NCBI GenBank assembly: GCA_963978545.1
Contig: OZ021730.1
Coordinates: 13,337,796 to 13,401,795, forward strand
Length of the DNA: 64,000 nucleotides
Reading direction: 5' to 3'
From: Linyphia triangularis
Taxonomy: Eukaryota; Arthropoda; Arachnida; Araneae; Linyphiidae
Part shown: positions 13,301-28,300 of the stretch, piece after piece
Layout of the letters: each line of letters starts with the position of its first letter
Position numbering within the stretch: the stretch's first letter is position 1
Notes under the pieces: model-generated
What the model was told of the DNA's origin: nothing
Database searches by the model: none
What the model saw: only the letters and a program-made list of their open reading frames with translations
Position numbers and translations under genes: made by a program

Positions 13301-16300
13301 TTCTCTTAAGTAACACTAATTTGACCGATATAAATACAGGAAAAATAAATATAGAGATATTTTAATCATAGAATAGGGAGTTGCATGATTATTTACAGAT
13401 AAACACAGATTTAAGTTTAGATATCTAGGGTTTAAACTTGTATATTTGTAAAATTCCCTGATAAATCACATGCATGTATCAGTTTGCAGATTAAAATATT
13501 ATTTATACTGATAAACAAAATGAGTTAAAAAAAAAAGTATTGTGTTAAAAGGAAGTCCTAGTAAGGATAATTCTCTATACTCGTTATATTTCAATCTTCT
13601 AACCCAGTGCATTTAGAAACTACTTTCTATAAAACTTTGAAATTTGGTGAATAGGTGCGAAAAAGATCACCTAATGAAATGACATAAATTGTTTCTATCT
13701 ATTATAAATGAAAATTAGAATGGCAATAGACAAAATCAAGTAGAGCCACTACACATGCCATGACGTAACATAAGGCATTGATTTCAAGACCTACGACATG
13801 CGAAGTGCATTTTATGTAAGTGCGCGAGTTCGACAAGTTTGGGTTTCACATTTCCAAAATTCGGATAAAAATGTGAAAAATCAGCATACATTAATTTATG
13901 ACAGACTTATATATTATGCTTTAGAGCAAGGTTAAAAAAACAAGATACTTGGAACAGGTGATTAATGTAAGCACTTATTTGTCTTACTTTTTCATCCGTT
14001 GTTTCCTTAATGCAACCCAAACACTTCACCACGTTATCGTTATCTTCAAGCACTTTTATTTGTAGAGGATTGCTGTCATGAAATAGAGGTGGATCTTCAA
14101 AACGACAAGTGTCAGCTTCATACCTAAAACATGTCGTAAATAACCATGCCATATAGTTCAAATAATTAATTTTCTTAAATTAAAAATTACATAAATTATT
14201 ATTTTTTAAAATTACATTATCTAGAAAATAAAGTAAGCAAAGGTTAGCTTTTGAACTATTAGGACAAAGTATACTGCTTTATAAGCTTTCAACAATAAAA
14301 TCAATATTAAGCAAAAGTATCATAGAATTGATTTTTCTCAACTTACTTCACAAGTTAAAAGAATATTCAATAAGAAATGCTTTTATACTGTTTTGCTTCT
14401 TTTACTAATACATGGTTTAAAAAAAAAACCTATTTATTCAATAAAACTTGCAAAGTAATTTGAACTAAATCACAAAATTTAGTAATCAAATGCATCTGTT
14501 ATGTTGAGGAAATAGTTTCAACAATTTACTAATAAAAAAATATGAAACCGTAAATCTGTACTGCAGAAGTGAACTATCATAATTGCAATGTTATACCAGT
14601 AGTATTTACAATAGTTTACTTCTAAAGTATCAAAATATCTCCACCTATAATTGGTTGGTTTGTGCACTCAACAACCTTTACTTGTGCGCAATAATGGCTT
14701 ATCAGATTGGGACCTACAGCTTAACTTGGATTCCGAACCACAATGACTATTTATGCCTTACCTGGGATTTGAACCTGGTACATTTGGCATGCAAAGCCAG
14801 TGCTAACCACAAAGCCATCAGGCATCTCCACTTATGAGAAAAACATTATTATTTGAATGATCTGACCAAAAGAACTTTATCTTTGCAGATGAAGAATTTA
14901 ATATTGTCTGAAAACATAGGTAGTTTAAAAGATAGCTTTAAAGATAGTCTTTGGGAATTCTGCTTATTTATAGTCAGATAACAAGTAGAAGATTAATTTA
15001 CAAGCACTAAGATAAATACTGATGAAATCCCAACATAAGAAAACTGATCATTACCATTTTTGGTAATAAAAGCTCTTTTCATTCTCTAATGGTGGCAGGT
15101 CTTCGAGGGATTGTTCAGTTCCCCCCAGCTTAAACCAGTTCTCTGAAGGTTCTTTATAAAACACCTGTTAACAAATAGATGAAACAATAAAAATTTATTG
15201 CTTTTAGGAGAATCAAACTTAAAAAATGAATTACAAGGTAATTACTAAAGCTCGATTGTGCACGAGCATTTGAAGTCCAATTTAGTAATAACCCAATTAG
15301 ACTAAAATGACCGTAACTTCATTTACTTTTGATGTTAAAGTTAAAACAAATAATAAACTGTTTATTTTAAAATCCTTATTAATTTTAAACATCAAGTTAT
15401 TTTTCACTAAATATCAATCTTGTTTGACCTTTTATAGTGATTTTGCAATTAGGTATATGAGGCATCCAATGCTAAAGATACTTTTCACAAATATAAGTGT
15501 TCAACACAAAGCTCAGGTACATAACTCAAGTAAATATTATATCTATTGAATATCAATATCGCAGAGGTAAAGGACACCATATACTTTTAATGATAAAATA
15601 GAAGAGATAATCAAAGTTAAGAAACTGCAATTCAAACTCCTATTACTACTCTTTCAAAGAGATAATATCACAGTTACAAAGCCTTGTATGCGTTGCTGTT
15701 ATGTATCTCTTGAAACAACTTGAACGAATCTCATTTACTATAACAACCATTATCGGGAGGAAAAAAACAATGCAGTACCCTATACCCTCTGGGGTACCTA
15801 AATATAGTTAAATAGATCACACAAAGAGAAGTTGAACAGGGTGGCCACAAAATTTAGGAAAAAAGTTCCCTGATAATTCCCGGATTTCCCTGACAGATTT
15901 CTAAAAAATTCCCTAATTTTAGGGAAATTTTTTTTTCAAATTTCACCAATTTTCTTAGGTTTTCCATAAGTCTAAACACCCTGTTTAAATAGAACATGTA
16001 TGTTAAAGAGATAATATGCAATTTTTAAAAAAATAGTTTTGCTGGTAATGAAAAGTTTAAATTATTCCGTAACATTAAACTTCTAATGGCTTACCACTAC
16101 AAATCTCCATTAAATAGCGCTAAAATGTGGATGAACGTGCCTTAAACAATACAAAATTTCCCTGACATGTCCCTGATTTTTTCCAGAATCAGAAAGCTCC
16201 CTGACATATCCCTGATTTCCAGGTTTTCCCGGTTCTGCGGCCACTCTGTTGAAGCTTTGAATTGATTTCCTGTATTTTATTAATATAATAACTTTCACAG

Positions 16301-19300
16301 ACTACTTACAGTACACTTAGCCTTGACTGAATATAATTCTTTATCTTCACAATCATACGTTCCAAATATTTCATGTGGATCTGATGTTTCTCCAAGAACT
16401 GTATCAGAACCGCGCCTGAAGATGCAAAATGACAACAAATCTTATACAAGGAACATGGAATACAAACTGTGAGAATTACTTAATTTACAGAAAAATAAAA
16501 GGACCAAAAGGAACTGAATTACAATTAAGAGAATAATTACTCACTCAAAAAATAAAGCATGGAACATCTTTTTGCCTGATGATGTTTCATACATTGATTG
16601 GATTCTAGCTATGTACATTGGGGTGCTAGGATCTGAAGGTGCAATCAAAACAAAATCTCCACAATTTAACTAGAAAAAAGATGAATTTAGTAAACAAAAA
16701 TCAACTTAAATCTCTTATTTGTAATCACAAATATCACACGCTCAAATAAATTTAGTGCATAAGTAGAATATTTTTTTTTAGTAAATTTAAGTTCTTTTTA
16801 ATTTGAACTAAATTAAATTTGATTGACTGCCTTGTCAACTAAGTTTTTTTATTTTATTACACTCTCCTTGTTAACAATGTAAGCTATTTTTGCAAATCAT
16901 ACACAGTAAATGGCTATATGTTTTGTATTATGCTAAGTTCAAGGGTCGCAGGGAGTATTCTACAAATTTTAGGTAGGAATTTTATGGATAATTTCAAAAA
17001 TTTCAGGAATATTTTTGGGGTAATTCCCAAAATTTCAGGGATAAATCAAAAACATTCAGGGGCATTTCTTTTGATGGTAACATAGGCTCCTAACACAGAC
17101 ATATCCTCTCCAAAGCTTGTTTCAATATTCATATTGGCAAAAAACTGCCACTTTTCAAAAATTAAAAAAAAAGAAATTAAAAAAACTTTTTAACAGAGTA
17201 AAAGTTATATAATTAAACAATTACACTATTTTGACAAACATGCAAATTTAATTAAATTCCACTTTTCTCATCTTTAGAAATATCAGGGAATTTTCGGCGA
17301 GTTTAAATTTTTTTTTTAAGAATTATCGAAAAATTTAAGAACAATCTTAGGAATTTTAAAGAGAAACAAAAATTTAAAGAATATTAGGAATTTTACGGCA
17401 AATACAATCCCTGCAAGAAATATCTATGAAACATAATTTCTACAAATACGATGACATTGTAGAAATATACTGGAGGTTTTTTTTTCATTGAAATACATAT
17501 TAGTTTTTAACACTTTTTATTTATCTTCAAAAAAATTATTGCAACAAGTACACTAGGTTTTGCGATACAAAAAGCAACCATTTTTTGGCAGCAGAAGCCT
17601 GCCAAGAAAAGGAGGAAAGTTTTTAATAAATTTCTCCTGTTTTCCTGCATTATGGTTATTCTTTCGGACATGCCTACCAATTAATACCTTTTCATCAAGT
17701 AGCATATGATTATATTAGTCCTTAAACTACATAAATTATTTTTTATATAATTTTGAGTGACTTCACTATGACACTTTTACTTGACTCTATGTCCCTTCAT
17801 TCAATGCAAATTTCTGTTCATTATCTTTGCAAAATTATAATTCTAAAACACTAGTGAATTAAATCTCAAATCCAATAAACTTAACGTCACTATTTAAATT
17901 ATTCTAAAATTAACTTCATTTTAAGTTACGGCAACCACATCATTCAAATTTGCTGCGCTATCCGTTCTGGTTTAGTGTTCATATGACGAAAAAATTTTAG
18001 GCCCAAAAGATATTTTTACTATAAAACAAAAATGTCTAAAAAAAGGTTGCAACCTACTTTATTTGTGGAAGTTTGTAAGAAAATTGTAATTGCTGTGACT
18101 TTTCACTGTAATGTTACAGTGATTCATTTGTTTGAAATATAATAATACTGGAATTCACTGAAAATTATTCGATACCCAACAATAAAATCTAGCTTAAGTA
18201 ACAGCTTATCCCAGTTAATTCCAAAACAATCTGCGATGGGGACATTTAATGATTTAAAAAAAGAAATGTTCATTAAATAACCACTTTAAAGCTAAAGCTT
18301 AAAAATATTTTTCTTACATTCTCTTTATTTACAGTAGCTTCACTGTAATAAGTCCTAGATTTCTCTTTATGACAAGGCTCATCAATCCATTGTACTTCAA
18401 CCTATACAAAGAGCAAGTTTAATTAAACACCTGAAATCTTGAGGAAATAAATTAAAATTGAGGGGAAAAAAAAAGCAGCTTAAATCAACTGTACTTACTG
18501 CTTGTTTTGCTGATGCATGCTTTTTAGACGATGCACTTCCATTAATATTTTTCTGAAAAGAAACCATTTTAACAAGTGAATAAGAAAGATAATAAATGAC
18601 GATACAAAGTATCTTGTTTTAAAAGTAAATTCTGAAGTGAACAGTATAAATATGATGAGACATTATTTTATATAATATTTATATGCAGAGATGGCAGCTT
18701 TTCTTTAGATTTTCCATAGTTTTTATTAATTTTCCGCAGTCCTTATAGATTTTTTGCGTAGCAATGAACCTTTCAGTGAGAGAAGTGCCAAAAGCTGGGA
18801 TCTATACACCATCGACAAGGGTCATTGTGTATACAACACAATCCACGCGGCTATTACACTCAAATCTCGTTAGCGTAAAGTCGATGAGGCTGCCGAAATT
18901 GTTTGCTTTTAACGAATTTCATGTTAAATTACCATTAAGTTTTAAATAACCAGAACTGCTTCTACTTTGCGTTAAATGGGATTTCACGTTAACAGGGTTT
19001 GACTGTATATTATAGAACCAGAAAGATATTTCAAATTTTTTTTTGCTTATATGTTACTTTAGGTCAGTGCTTCTTAAACTTTACACATCACCGAGTCCTT
19101 ATATGCAAAAGTTTCTTGTGGAGACCCAACATGTTTAGTGTTATTTATTATTTAAATGCAAAAATATGTTTCTTTTGCTAGACAAAGAAGCAATTTGATT
19201 TTTGTCATATAAATCCCCAAGGGCTCACTGGAACACAAACCATTTTTAAGCACATACATAGATGGGTCCCTTTTAAGAATTTTACAAATTCTTTAACTCG

Positions 19301-22300
19301 TGATATTTTAATAATTGATTATAAAACAATAGGGTAACTAAATCCAACAGAAAATATTTCCTGATACCTATAAATTTCCCTAACTTTCAAAAAAATTACC
19401 TTGATCTAAAGGTCTTTTTGTTAATTTTAAAAAAGTTATTTGCCAAATGACTCCTGTAAATAATTGTCTATTTAAACTTATAATTCCTTTTAGGAAATGT
19501 ACCTTGTCCATTGAAACTTCTTCGTCATCATAAACGTCATTCAGAATGTCATCATCTTCTGCTTCTTGTACAGCCATATTGGGGCATCTAGAAACCAGAA
19601 ATATATTATTAGTAGTATTTGATACGTTATGAAATGTTCAAATCATTTTGAAAATATAGTTTGTGGTGTATCAAAGAAAAGTCTTTTAAATTGCCGTCAT
19701 GGAATTTATTTAGCTACTTGGGAGAGGTACATCTGAATCAAACAGCAACAATAGAATGAGTGAATTGTTGTTTTGTAAGAACTCTGGAAACCAGCTATAA
19801 TGCATGGGTGTTTGTATCTAGCTTCACAGAAATTAAAATACCAGGGGTGTGGAACTAAATCAGTATGACACAATGGCAAGCAATAATGTGAGTTCTCAAT
19901 ACACAGATCAGCTTGGAAAGTGCTGACATAAAGAAATGAAATATGGAAAAGTTGATGCATAAAAGTGATGATCAGTGAATGGATTAAAAAATAGAAGATG
20001 CACTTCAAGAAAAAAAATTCAATTAAAAGGCGATAAGGAGGTAAAGTAGCTTTGTCATAACATATTATTATCAGTATTTTATCTGTAAAAATACGTTACA
20101 TTCTTATAAATTATAAAGGCAAAAATCGTTGAAAAAAGTATCTTACTTTCTTTTACCACACGCTTGTTTCGATCTGCCAGTTCCACCAAACTTAATCATG
20201 TCTTTACAGAAAGAGCACTGACCACAGTCAGGAAGTTGACAAACCTAAAAACATTATGAATAGAACAAATTTTCATAAGCCATAACACACAGGTCAATAA
20301 TTAAATATTTAAGAGCTATTTTTTAAATAATAAATTTATCATTTCATTATAACATTACAAACATGAGGAAGACGTCACATGAAAGATTATTTTACACAGA
20401 ACAGTTCGATTAGAAAAAAAAAAAATTGAATACACCAAAATCCCTAACAATTTAAATTTTTTTTTAATGATATTAAAATTTGTATAAACTGAAATCACTA
20501 GCTTAATTCACTTTTTTAAAATTTCAGCTAATTTTTTTTAAATATTTTATAAAACATTTGCATTTATCTTTGCTTATCTAAAGCTTTGTAAACTATCACC
20601 TAATGATAGTTACCACTTCAATGGTAAGACAGGGTGCATACTCAATTTAAGAAAAAAAATTCCCCGAGTTTTCAAGAGTCGTGTTCTCCATCACAGAGTA
20701 AATAACTTTGAGACACATAAATATAGTCAAACCTTGATTACACAAATTCTTCAGATAACTTAAAAAAAAGTGTTTTTTCTGTAAGAATAACTTTCTGCAA
20801 GTCTGTGTTATCAAATAATTCTGTAACTTCAATTCCTCGAGTTAAGTGTAAAACAAAGAGCAATAAAGAGTGGGATTTTTTTCCAGAGTAACAATGGCTT
20901 TTTCCAGGTTTTAGATGAGACTTTTCTTTTGTCCCTGAGATTTTAAGGCTGGTTTAATTTCCCCGAGTCTTCCAGGTTTTCCTTGAGGCGTATGAACCTT
21001 GTCAGATTTTTCTTTTAGTTACAACAAAAATATTCAAAAAATTCATTCTCACTTCACACACTCCACATCTCTTCCTTCTAGGTGCATTCTGTTTAGCATC
21101 TTTTTCCAGCTGACCGATAAACAAGTCCTCGAAAATACTCCTCACAAGGGGAGTGGTCGTGGCCAATGAGTGGACAGCTTTCTTTTGTTTGGGGATTCTG
21201 GATCTCAGCAACTTAGAAGGTCGTCTGAAAACCCAAATCAATTTATGTTATCAGTATGTTTAAAAGGAACATATAAATTTTCCAGAATATGACACATTAG
21301 TTTGTATACAATACTTAATTTCATTAAATTTAACGCACAAAAAAATGTATTATTTTGTAATTTTTCTAACAATACAAACATTATTTATGAAACGAAATAA
21401 AACCCCAAAGTAAACGATTCTTCAAAGAAAAATGAAACTTAAATTGGATCAGAAGATAAAAAAAAAAATGGGAATAGCAGTAATATGATTTATTGTTCAC
21501 GTGGAATATGGCTATTGATACTTTGAATGAAAAAGAAATAAATCTTCTTGATTTATTATAGTTTCCAAAATATTCACAGCAGCCGTTATCCTTGTTGCTA
21601 GTTACAACAGTTGCTCATATATGTGAAGGTGAAACTCAAACAATTAGTTAAATCGCAGAAAAATAAATGCTTTAAAAATATTTTAATTACATAAATTAAA
21701 AATTAAAAATTCAGAACAAGTTTAGTCTACACCAATAAAAAAATCATGTTGAAAACAAACAATCAAAACATAATAAATATAACAGGTATAATAATAATAA
21801 ATAAGGTAACATAATAAATAAACTTCCATAAAGTTGCACATTACAATTTATTCTTCTCACAAACAAAACTAAATAGCAAATATTTTAACAGTATTAGCCC
21901 CAAATCTAATATCAATTGGAGAACATGAATTAAATAGGTGGCTATAACTCTAAGCTAGTGTAAAATAAAAACAAGTGCAAATTATATGTTCCACAACTTC
22001 CTGTTAGTTGATATGGTTTTTGCAAATTTTGAAAAGATTTTGAGATAATAAACAATTATTATTGAAAATAAAACGGTTATTAATAATAATAAATAAGTAA
22101 TGTGCGGTTACAATTTAAAAAAATAATTGGAAATTGTATGATTTTTTATTACTTTCTTAGAGAATTACAACCAATAAAATAACGGCATTTCTCAACTAAA
22201 TGGAATCGACTAATGGAAATAAAAATAAATACAAAGATGAAATAATCAAAAATATCTTTCAAAGTAACCTTTAACATCTGGTCTACAGTGAGCAGTCAGA

Positions 22301-25300
22301 AATTCAATAGGGAAGGAAGATGCCTTTAGGGAGAAATTTTTAAAGATTTTGAAAGAACTAATGATAAAACTCACAAGTCAGATTCATTAAAGCAAAAAGA
22401 TATTTAAAAACACATTTTGTAGGCTGTCGATGCTAAAATGCATACCTGAATTAACTTGATATTAGATGTTCTCTAATGTTACGAGTTCTGCCAAAATTGT
22501 ACAATTGACAGGTTCGTAAACAAAATCTAGAAAAATAATGTCCCAACTCTTCTGATTAATTTTCTTAGTAATTCTGCTATTAACCAGAAGTTTAAAATAT
22601 CACATTTCCCAATAAAAATTCCTAATTTAACTTAATTCTTGCAAAAAAATCTGACAATTCCAGAAAGGACAATTCCCGCATTTTTTAAAAACAAGTGAAA
22701 TTAGCATATATTTATAAAGAATTTCTTTTCGATTCAAAATATTTAAACAAAAGATCTTTACAAAAATTAGTTATTTAAATATTAAGAAAAGAAAATGCCC
22801 TAAAACCAAGCAAAAACCAGTCTGATCAAAACATTTAACAAAATCCGTGACGTCAGGAGATCTTATCGTTTCTATGCTTATTGTGAAGTTTCTGACAAAT
22901 AGTTGGCGTTGGTAGACCATTGCCATATCCCTTACAGGTTGGCGCGATTTACGAGAAACTTGCAACACGGTTTACAGCTGCCACTTTTCAAGCCAAGATG
23001 TTTAGGAAACATTGACGTCACATTCAATTCAAGCCGAGTGAATCGTTTTCTCGCCAACGTCTAACAACGGAACTTTGATTGCAAATTTAAAAACAGAAAA
23101 AGCGCACTGAGCAGAAATTTTTGTGTTTATGGCCTTTTTGAAACATTTAGAATTGAATAAAAAAAAATCTAAAAAATGCGGGAATCGCTCATTAAAGAAT
23201 ACATTAGTGCCATATACTGTTGTTAATAGATTAACATTTTAAGAGAACATGGTAACCATTCGAAGGTCTGTTTATCTGGGGAAAAAATTAGCATTCAATA
23301 AAATATAAATATGGAAAAAGAAACCCTACATACCTCAATGAAAAAGAACAGTTTGAAACTACTTGACAAACAGGAAGGGTAAAAAGTTTTGGAACCAAAG
23401 TAAAGATTACAATAATTTATCATTTAAAACCAATAATACTGATTGATATATGTCTTTTTAAAGAAATGGTGGGTGCTGCTCTTTTATGAATATCAGTAAT
23501 TTAAATACTTCATGTTCATAAAAAATTGCCCACTTACCATTAAAAAAAAACACATATCAATGGACAATAATACAGAAAAAAACATATCAATGTATGTACA
23601 ACAATGTAAAAAACAACATACATCATGGCACAGTTCCCAAGAAATAAAAGCGAGCCTCAAGTAAAAATGATGAAAACTATAAAATTTTCAAAAAGTTCCT
23701 AAACTCAAACAATTATACTATAAAAACAAACAGGAGAATCAAACTCCTAATAAAACCAGTTTTCTATTTTTTTAAGATGTAGAGGAATAAATATATCCTC
23801 ATGCATCTCTAGCTGCATGAATATATCCTCGTGCCGTCACAACTAGATATCCTCGCGCTTGTGTTCTATAGATTTGAAGATACCAGTTTAAGTTTGGAGA
23901 ATGGCGTATTAACTTATAAAGTTGTTTCCTTAAACCGTTTCGTATTATTACAATCGTAAACATTTAACCATTTATAAGTTTGTTATCTCATCGACATCAC
24001 TGCTATAAAGATACATTCAAATTTCAAAGTACTGAAATTTCAGACTAAAAAAAAAAAGATGAAATCAGTGTTTCATCTGAACTGTACCATGTCTGCATTC
24101 AACAGAACGAGAACATCCTCAAAATACTCACTTTCCTCCCAGTGTCACTCCCGAGAGCGAGATGAGGGCCCTGATGCAAGGGGAAGTAATGAGAACGGGG
24201 TCGTACTCATCAGCTGCAGAATCAAAGCTCTGGATCTGATCCACCACAAACTGGGCGTGCCGCAGAAGAGAGTCCTCGTTGAATGTGGGAACACCTTGGG
24301 GTGGAACTGTGGTCTGAAGAATAGTTTCAAAGCATTTTAACACTGTTACCACTTTCAAACACTGGCATCTAATATTATGAAGCAGCAGTTTCCCTTAAAA
24401 CTAAGCATGGTTCCAAGTGGGAAGCATATAAGGACCAGGCAGGAATTGACCCCGAAGCGAGGCACCCAAACTATAACCCTTAAACAAAAGCGATCACAGT
24501 TGGGGAAAGGAAGTTTCGAGGTCTTGACCTGATCACCACAGAATTCATCTCGCAGTGACAGAAGCATGATAGAACGAAACTATATGTCACGTTGGTGTAT
24601 ATGTTGGTAAAACGTGTTGCAATGACAACGTGGCTACAAAATTCAGGGGAAAAAGTTCCCTGTTAGATTTCAAAAAAATTCTATGATTTTTCGTAATTTG
24701 GTGGTAAGGAAAAGTTTGAATTATTCCGTAACATTAAACTTTTATTTGATTATCCACCACAATTTTCCGGGTAAGTGGAGCCAAAATAAGAATGAACGAG
24801 GAAACATATCTTCAATACAATAGAACATTTCCAGTATTTTTGTGAAATTTAAAAAAAATCTTCTGATGTTTCCCTGATTTCCAGGCCACTCCGAGTGAAG
24901 TATGGCAATTGGCGGCAGAAGGATTTTTGTCCATGCTCAGTTCAGGTTTATCACTGTGGGGTATATATAAACCAGGTGGAAATCAATTCTGAGGCACTTA
25001 CAAACTGACAGTTCCCTCCCCCCCAAATATGAACCTGGGATTGTGAGATTACAATACCATTACAAAGAGACTTTGCAATTTTGTAATCTCATTTGGATAA
25101 GAATGTTCTTTTGCAGTGTGGCATGAAAACATAATTTGAATGTCTCAGACAATTCTAAAATTCTACTTATTTTATGGGAAAGTGTTGCATATTTTTATTT
25201 TTATTTTTGAACAGTACAACACATAGCGAGTTTTTAAAATAAGATTTAACAAATGATTATTTAATGTAATTAGAAGTAAAAGTATACAAGCGTGAAAAAC

Positions 25301-28300
25301 ATTAATACATAAGTTGTATAACTTTAATAAATGCTAATACACATGCAATTTTAAATAAATTCCAGTAGAAAATTACAATATCAAACAAGGGCATATCATA
25401 TGCAGAAATATTAGACAATTATGATTATTAATTTTAATAAATACTGAATTGGACCATTAAAAAGAAGCAAAATGGCAAGATAAAATTTATTAAGCTTTAA
25501 AGCTTAAATATTTTTAAATGATTTGGAATATTTCTTTTGTAAAAGTTTATCAAGCTATTAAAAAAAATATATAATCCATAAAAACAAAGTTTTTAATATA
25601 AATCCTTTATATGCATTGACAATTTTTATATTCATTAACACAGCGCCGATTCTGTAAACAGCGCATGCTTGGTGTTAACATCTAATTTTAAGTATCAAAA
25701 ACATTTGTATCAGCACAATGTGCAGCTAAGTTTTTAAATTAATACAGTACCATGAGAAAACATATTTGACTTTCAAGTCCCCTTAGTAAATAAGGGATTA
25801 AATTTAACCAAAAACTGAGTGATAAGTTTCAATAAGATATGCAAATTTTTTAAAAATACGTTTTTTAGTAGGTCCCCAAAACAGACATATTTTCTCATAT
25901 ATATGCTTAAAAGTTTATAAAACGAACCAAATTTATTATACTAACTTCTAAGGTATTCATTAAGTCTTCATAAGTTGCTTCTTGATTATCACTTAAAAGC
26001 TCAATGACAGCTTTGCTGATGTATATCTTTTCCTGAACTGCATTTAGATATGGTTCATACATTTCACTTGGACTCATTAGAATATATTCCGCAAAGGCTG
26101 AAAATAAATACTTTTAAAGACAATTACATAAAAAATACAGATAAAATACTATTAAACTTATATTATTATACTTAAGCGGAGAGTTTTAGAACAATTTATT
26201 AAATCAGTATATTTTTTTAAATTTACAAAACAAAAATGAAGCATCATTAAAAAAAACATGCCATTACAAAAGAAATTGGCTGCTTTGGTTTAGCAACAGT
26301 TTTAGAAATAGGAATCCAAATTCAAAACATTAGTGATTGGAAAAATTAGTAAGGATTTTGTACTTAGTTTATAGTTTTCATCATAATTTTAGAGCAGTCA
26401 AACAATTGAGTTCAAAAAATGGTTGATGATTTTGCAACGAAGTATCTAATCTAAAGAATGGATTTCATTTTTTCAAAACAGCTAATTATATTAATAATTT
26501 CTAACTTGGTTAGCAGTAAAAAGAAAACAATAATTAGCAAACTCAACAAATTTTCATAAAAATCTCCAAGTGCAATATTTCAAAAAATACCAACACCAAA
26601 TTATTCAGATAATTTCAAAATGTATTTGCATGTATGACAAAATTGTCAAAATGGAGTCATTTGGCATAAAAGCAATGCTTTCGAGCAGTAATTTTCAATT
26701 GACGCAACACTAATGAACACACATGCAGATTACTAAAATAAATAGTGAATAAAAGTATTTTTTGAAATTTATGCAACAAAAAATAAAATGCATCACAATA
26801 TATATATACACACAGATATAGCATCACTAAGCAGGGTTCCCACCGAAATCGTAGAATAAAAATCAATGATATTTCAAGGACTGATAAGGACTTGAATAAT
26901 ATTTTTTTAAGGACCTATAAAAATTGGTTTTCATGCATCAGGTCTCATACACAATTTGCATTATGAACAGACTTTGATAATGGTCTTTAAACTTTTGGCT
27001 CGCAAAACGTAAACACTAACCTCAAGTGTTTGTCTAACAGAGTACAGTGTGTAACTAAAACCATTCGATTTCCACACCACCAATCAGCAAATACGAAAAA
27101 AAAAATGCAAAATTTGATGCAGGCAAATATACCAGAAAATTTTAGTGCTGCGCAGTAAGTGAAAAAAAAGGACTTTTAAGGTTTGAGTTTACTGGCACAA
27201 GACCCATATTTAGGACTTTTACGGACCTCTAAATATTTTCAAGACATTTAAGCATTTTCAAGTACTTTTAAGGCCAGGAAAGTAGGTTAAAAAAATATTA
27301 AGCACTTTTACTGACTGTGGGAACCCTACTAAGCTTTAAAATAAATAAATGTCAGTATATTTAATTAATAAATACAAATTAGAAATTTAAACAATACCTG
27401 TTCCAAATCCAATCAATGCCTTGACACCTCCATCATATCCAGACACCCACCATTCAATTATAGGTCCCATGTTTCGAGTAGGAACACCACCTGCAGATTG
27501 ACGAACAAAATTTAATTTCTAAAGAAAAAAACACTCAATGACAGACATGAGAAAATCTATAAAATTCACAAATTGTAAAATATGGTTTAGCTCACAGGCC
27601 GTGGTTGACCAAGAAGAAGTTATTTTGTGTTTTATTTTGAGTTATGCAAATTTTGTATTGTATATATTCGGGAGAGAGACTGGTCGTCTTAGTAGTAGTT
27701 GTAGTACCAGTTGTTATTTGGTGCTTCAAATAAAGAAAAATATCTAATTGAGAGTTGTGATTTTTTGTAAAGAGTAAAATTTCATAGACCACGAAAGTAA
27801 TCTTTTTCACGAATAACTGTGAGTCTTAAGGAACATTCTTGGGTTTTAACTATTCTTTATGAACTTTACAAACAAAAGAGAAGTTACACCATACTGGGGG
27901 TGTGAAACAATGCCCAATAGAGCTAACTAAAGCAACAACTCCACCAGAGGTTGTCGACATAGCTGTTAGCTTTAATGCAACGTGGCATAAAAGGGGTCAC
28001 ACCTCAAATTATAGTGTTGGGTGCATTGTTGATGTATTAACAGGTTACATCATCGACTATGAGGTAATGTCGAAGTACTGTCATGCTTGCATGGTTTCAG
28101 CAGATGAACTGGGAATAAACAGGGTTGAATTCGATATTTGGTAAGAGGGACACAAGCCCTACTGTCAAAAATACTATGTTGGAAGTTCCGGTGGAATGGA
28201 GGTCGAGCTTGCTAAAGTATTGTGGAGCAGATCAACAAGCATCGGTTTTCGATACATGGAAGTTGTGAGTGATGGCGACTCAAAAGCATTCACCAGTCTT

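Noticed and set aside
14757..14836. Functional tRNA-Ala gene
   Set aside because: A and B boxes are present, but the acceptor stem does not pair and the sequence runs into a non-tRNA body, so it is called a SINE.
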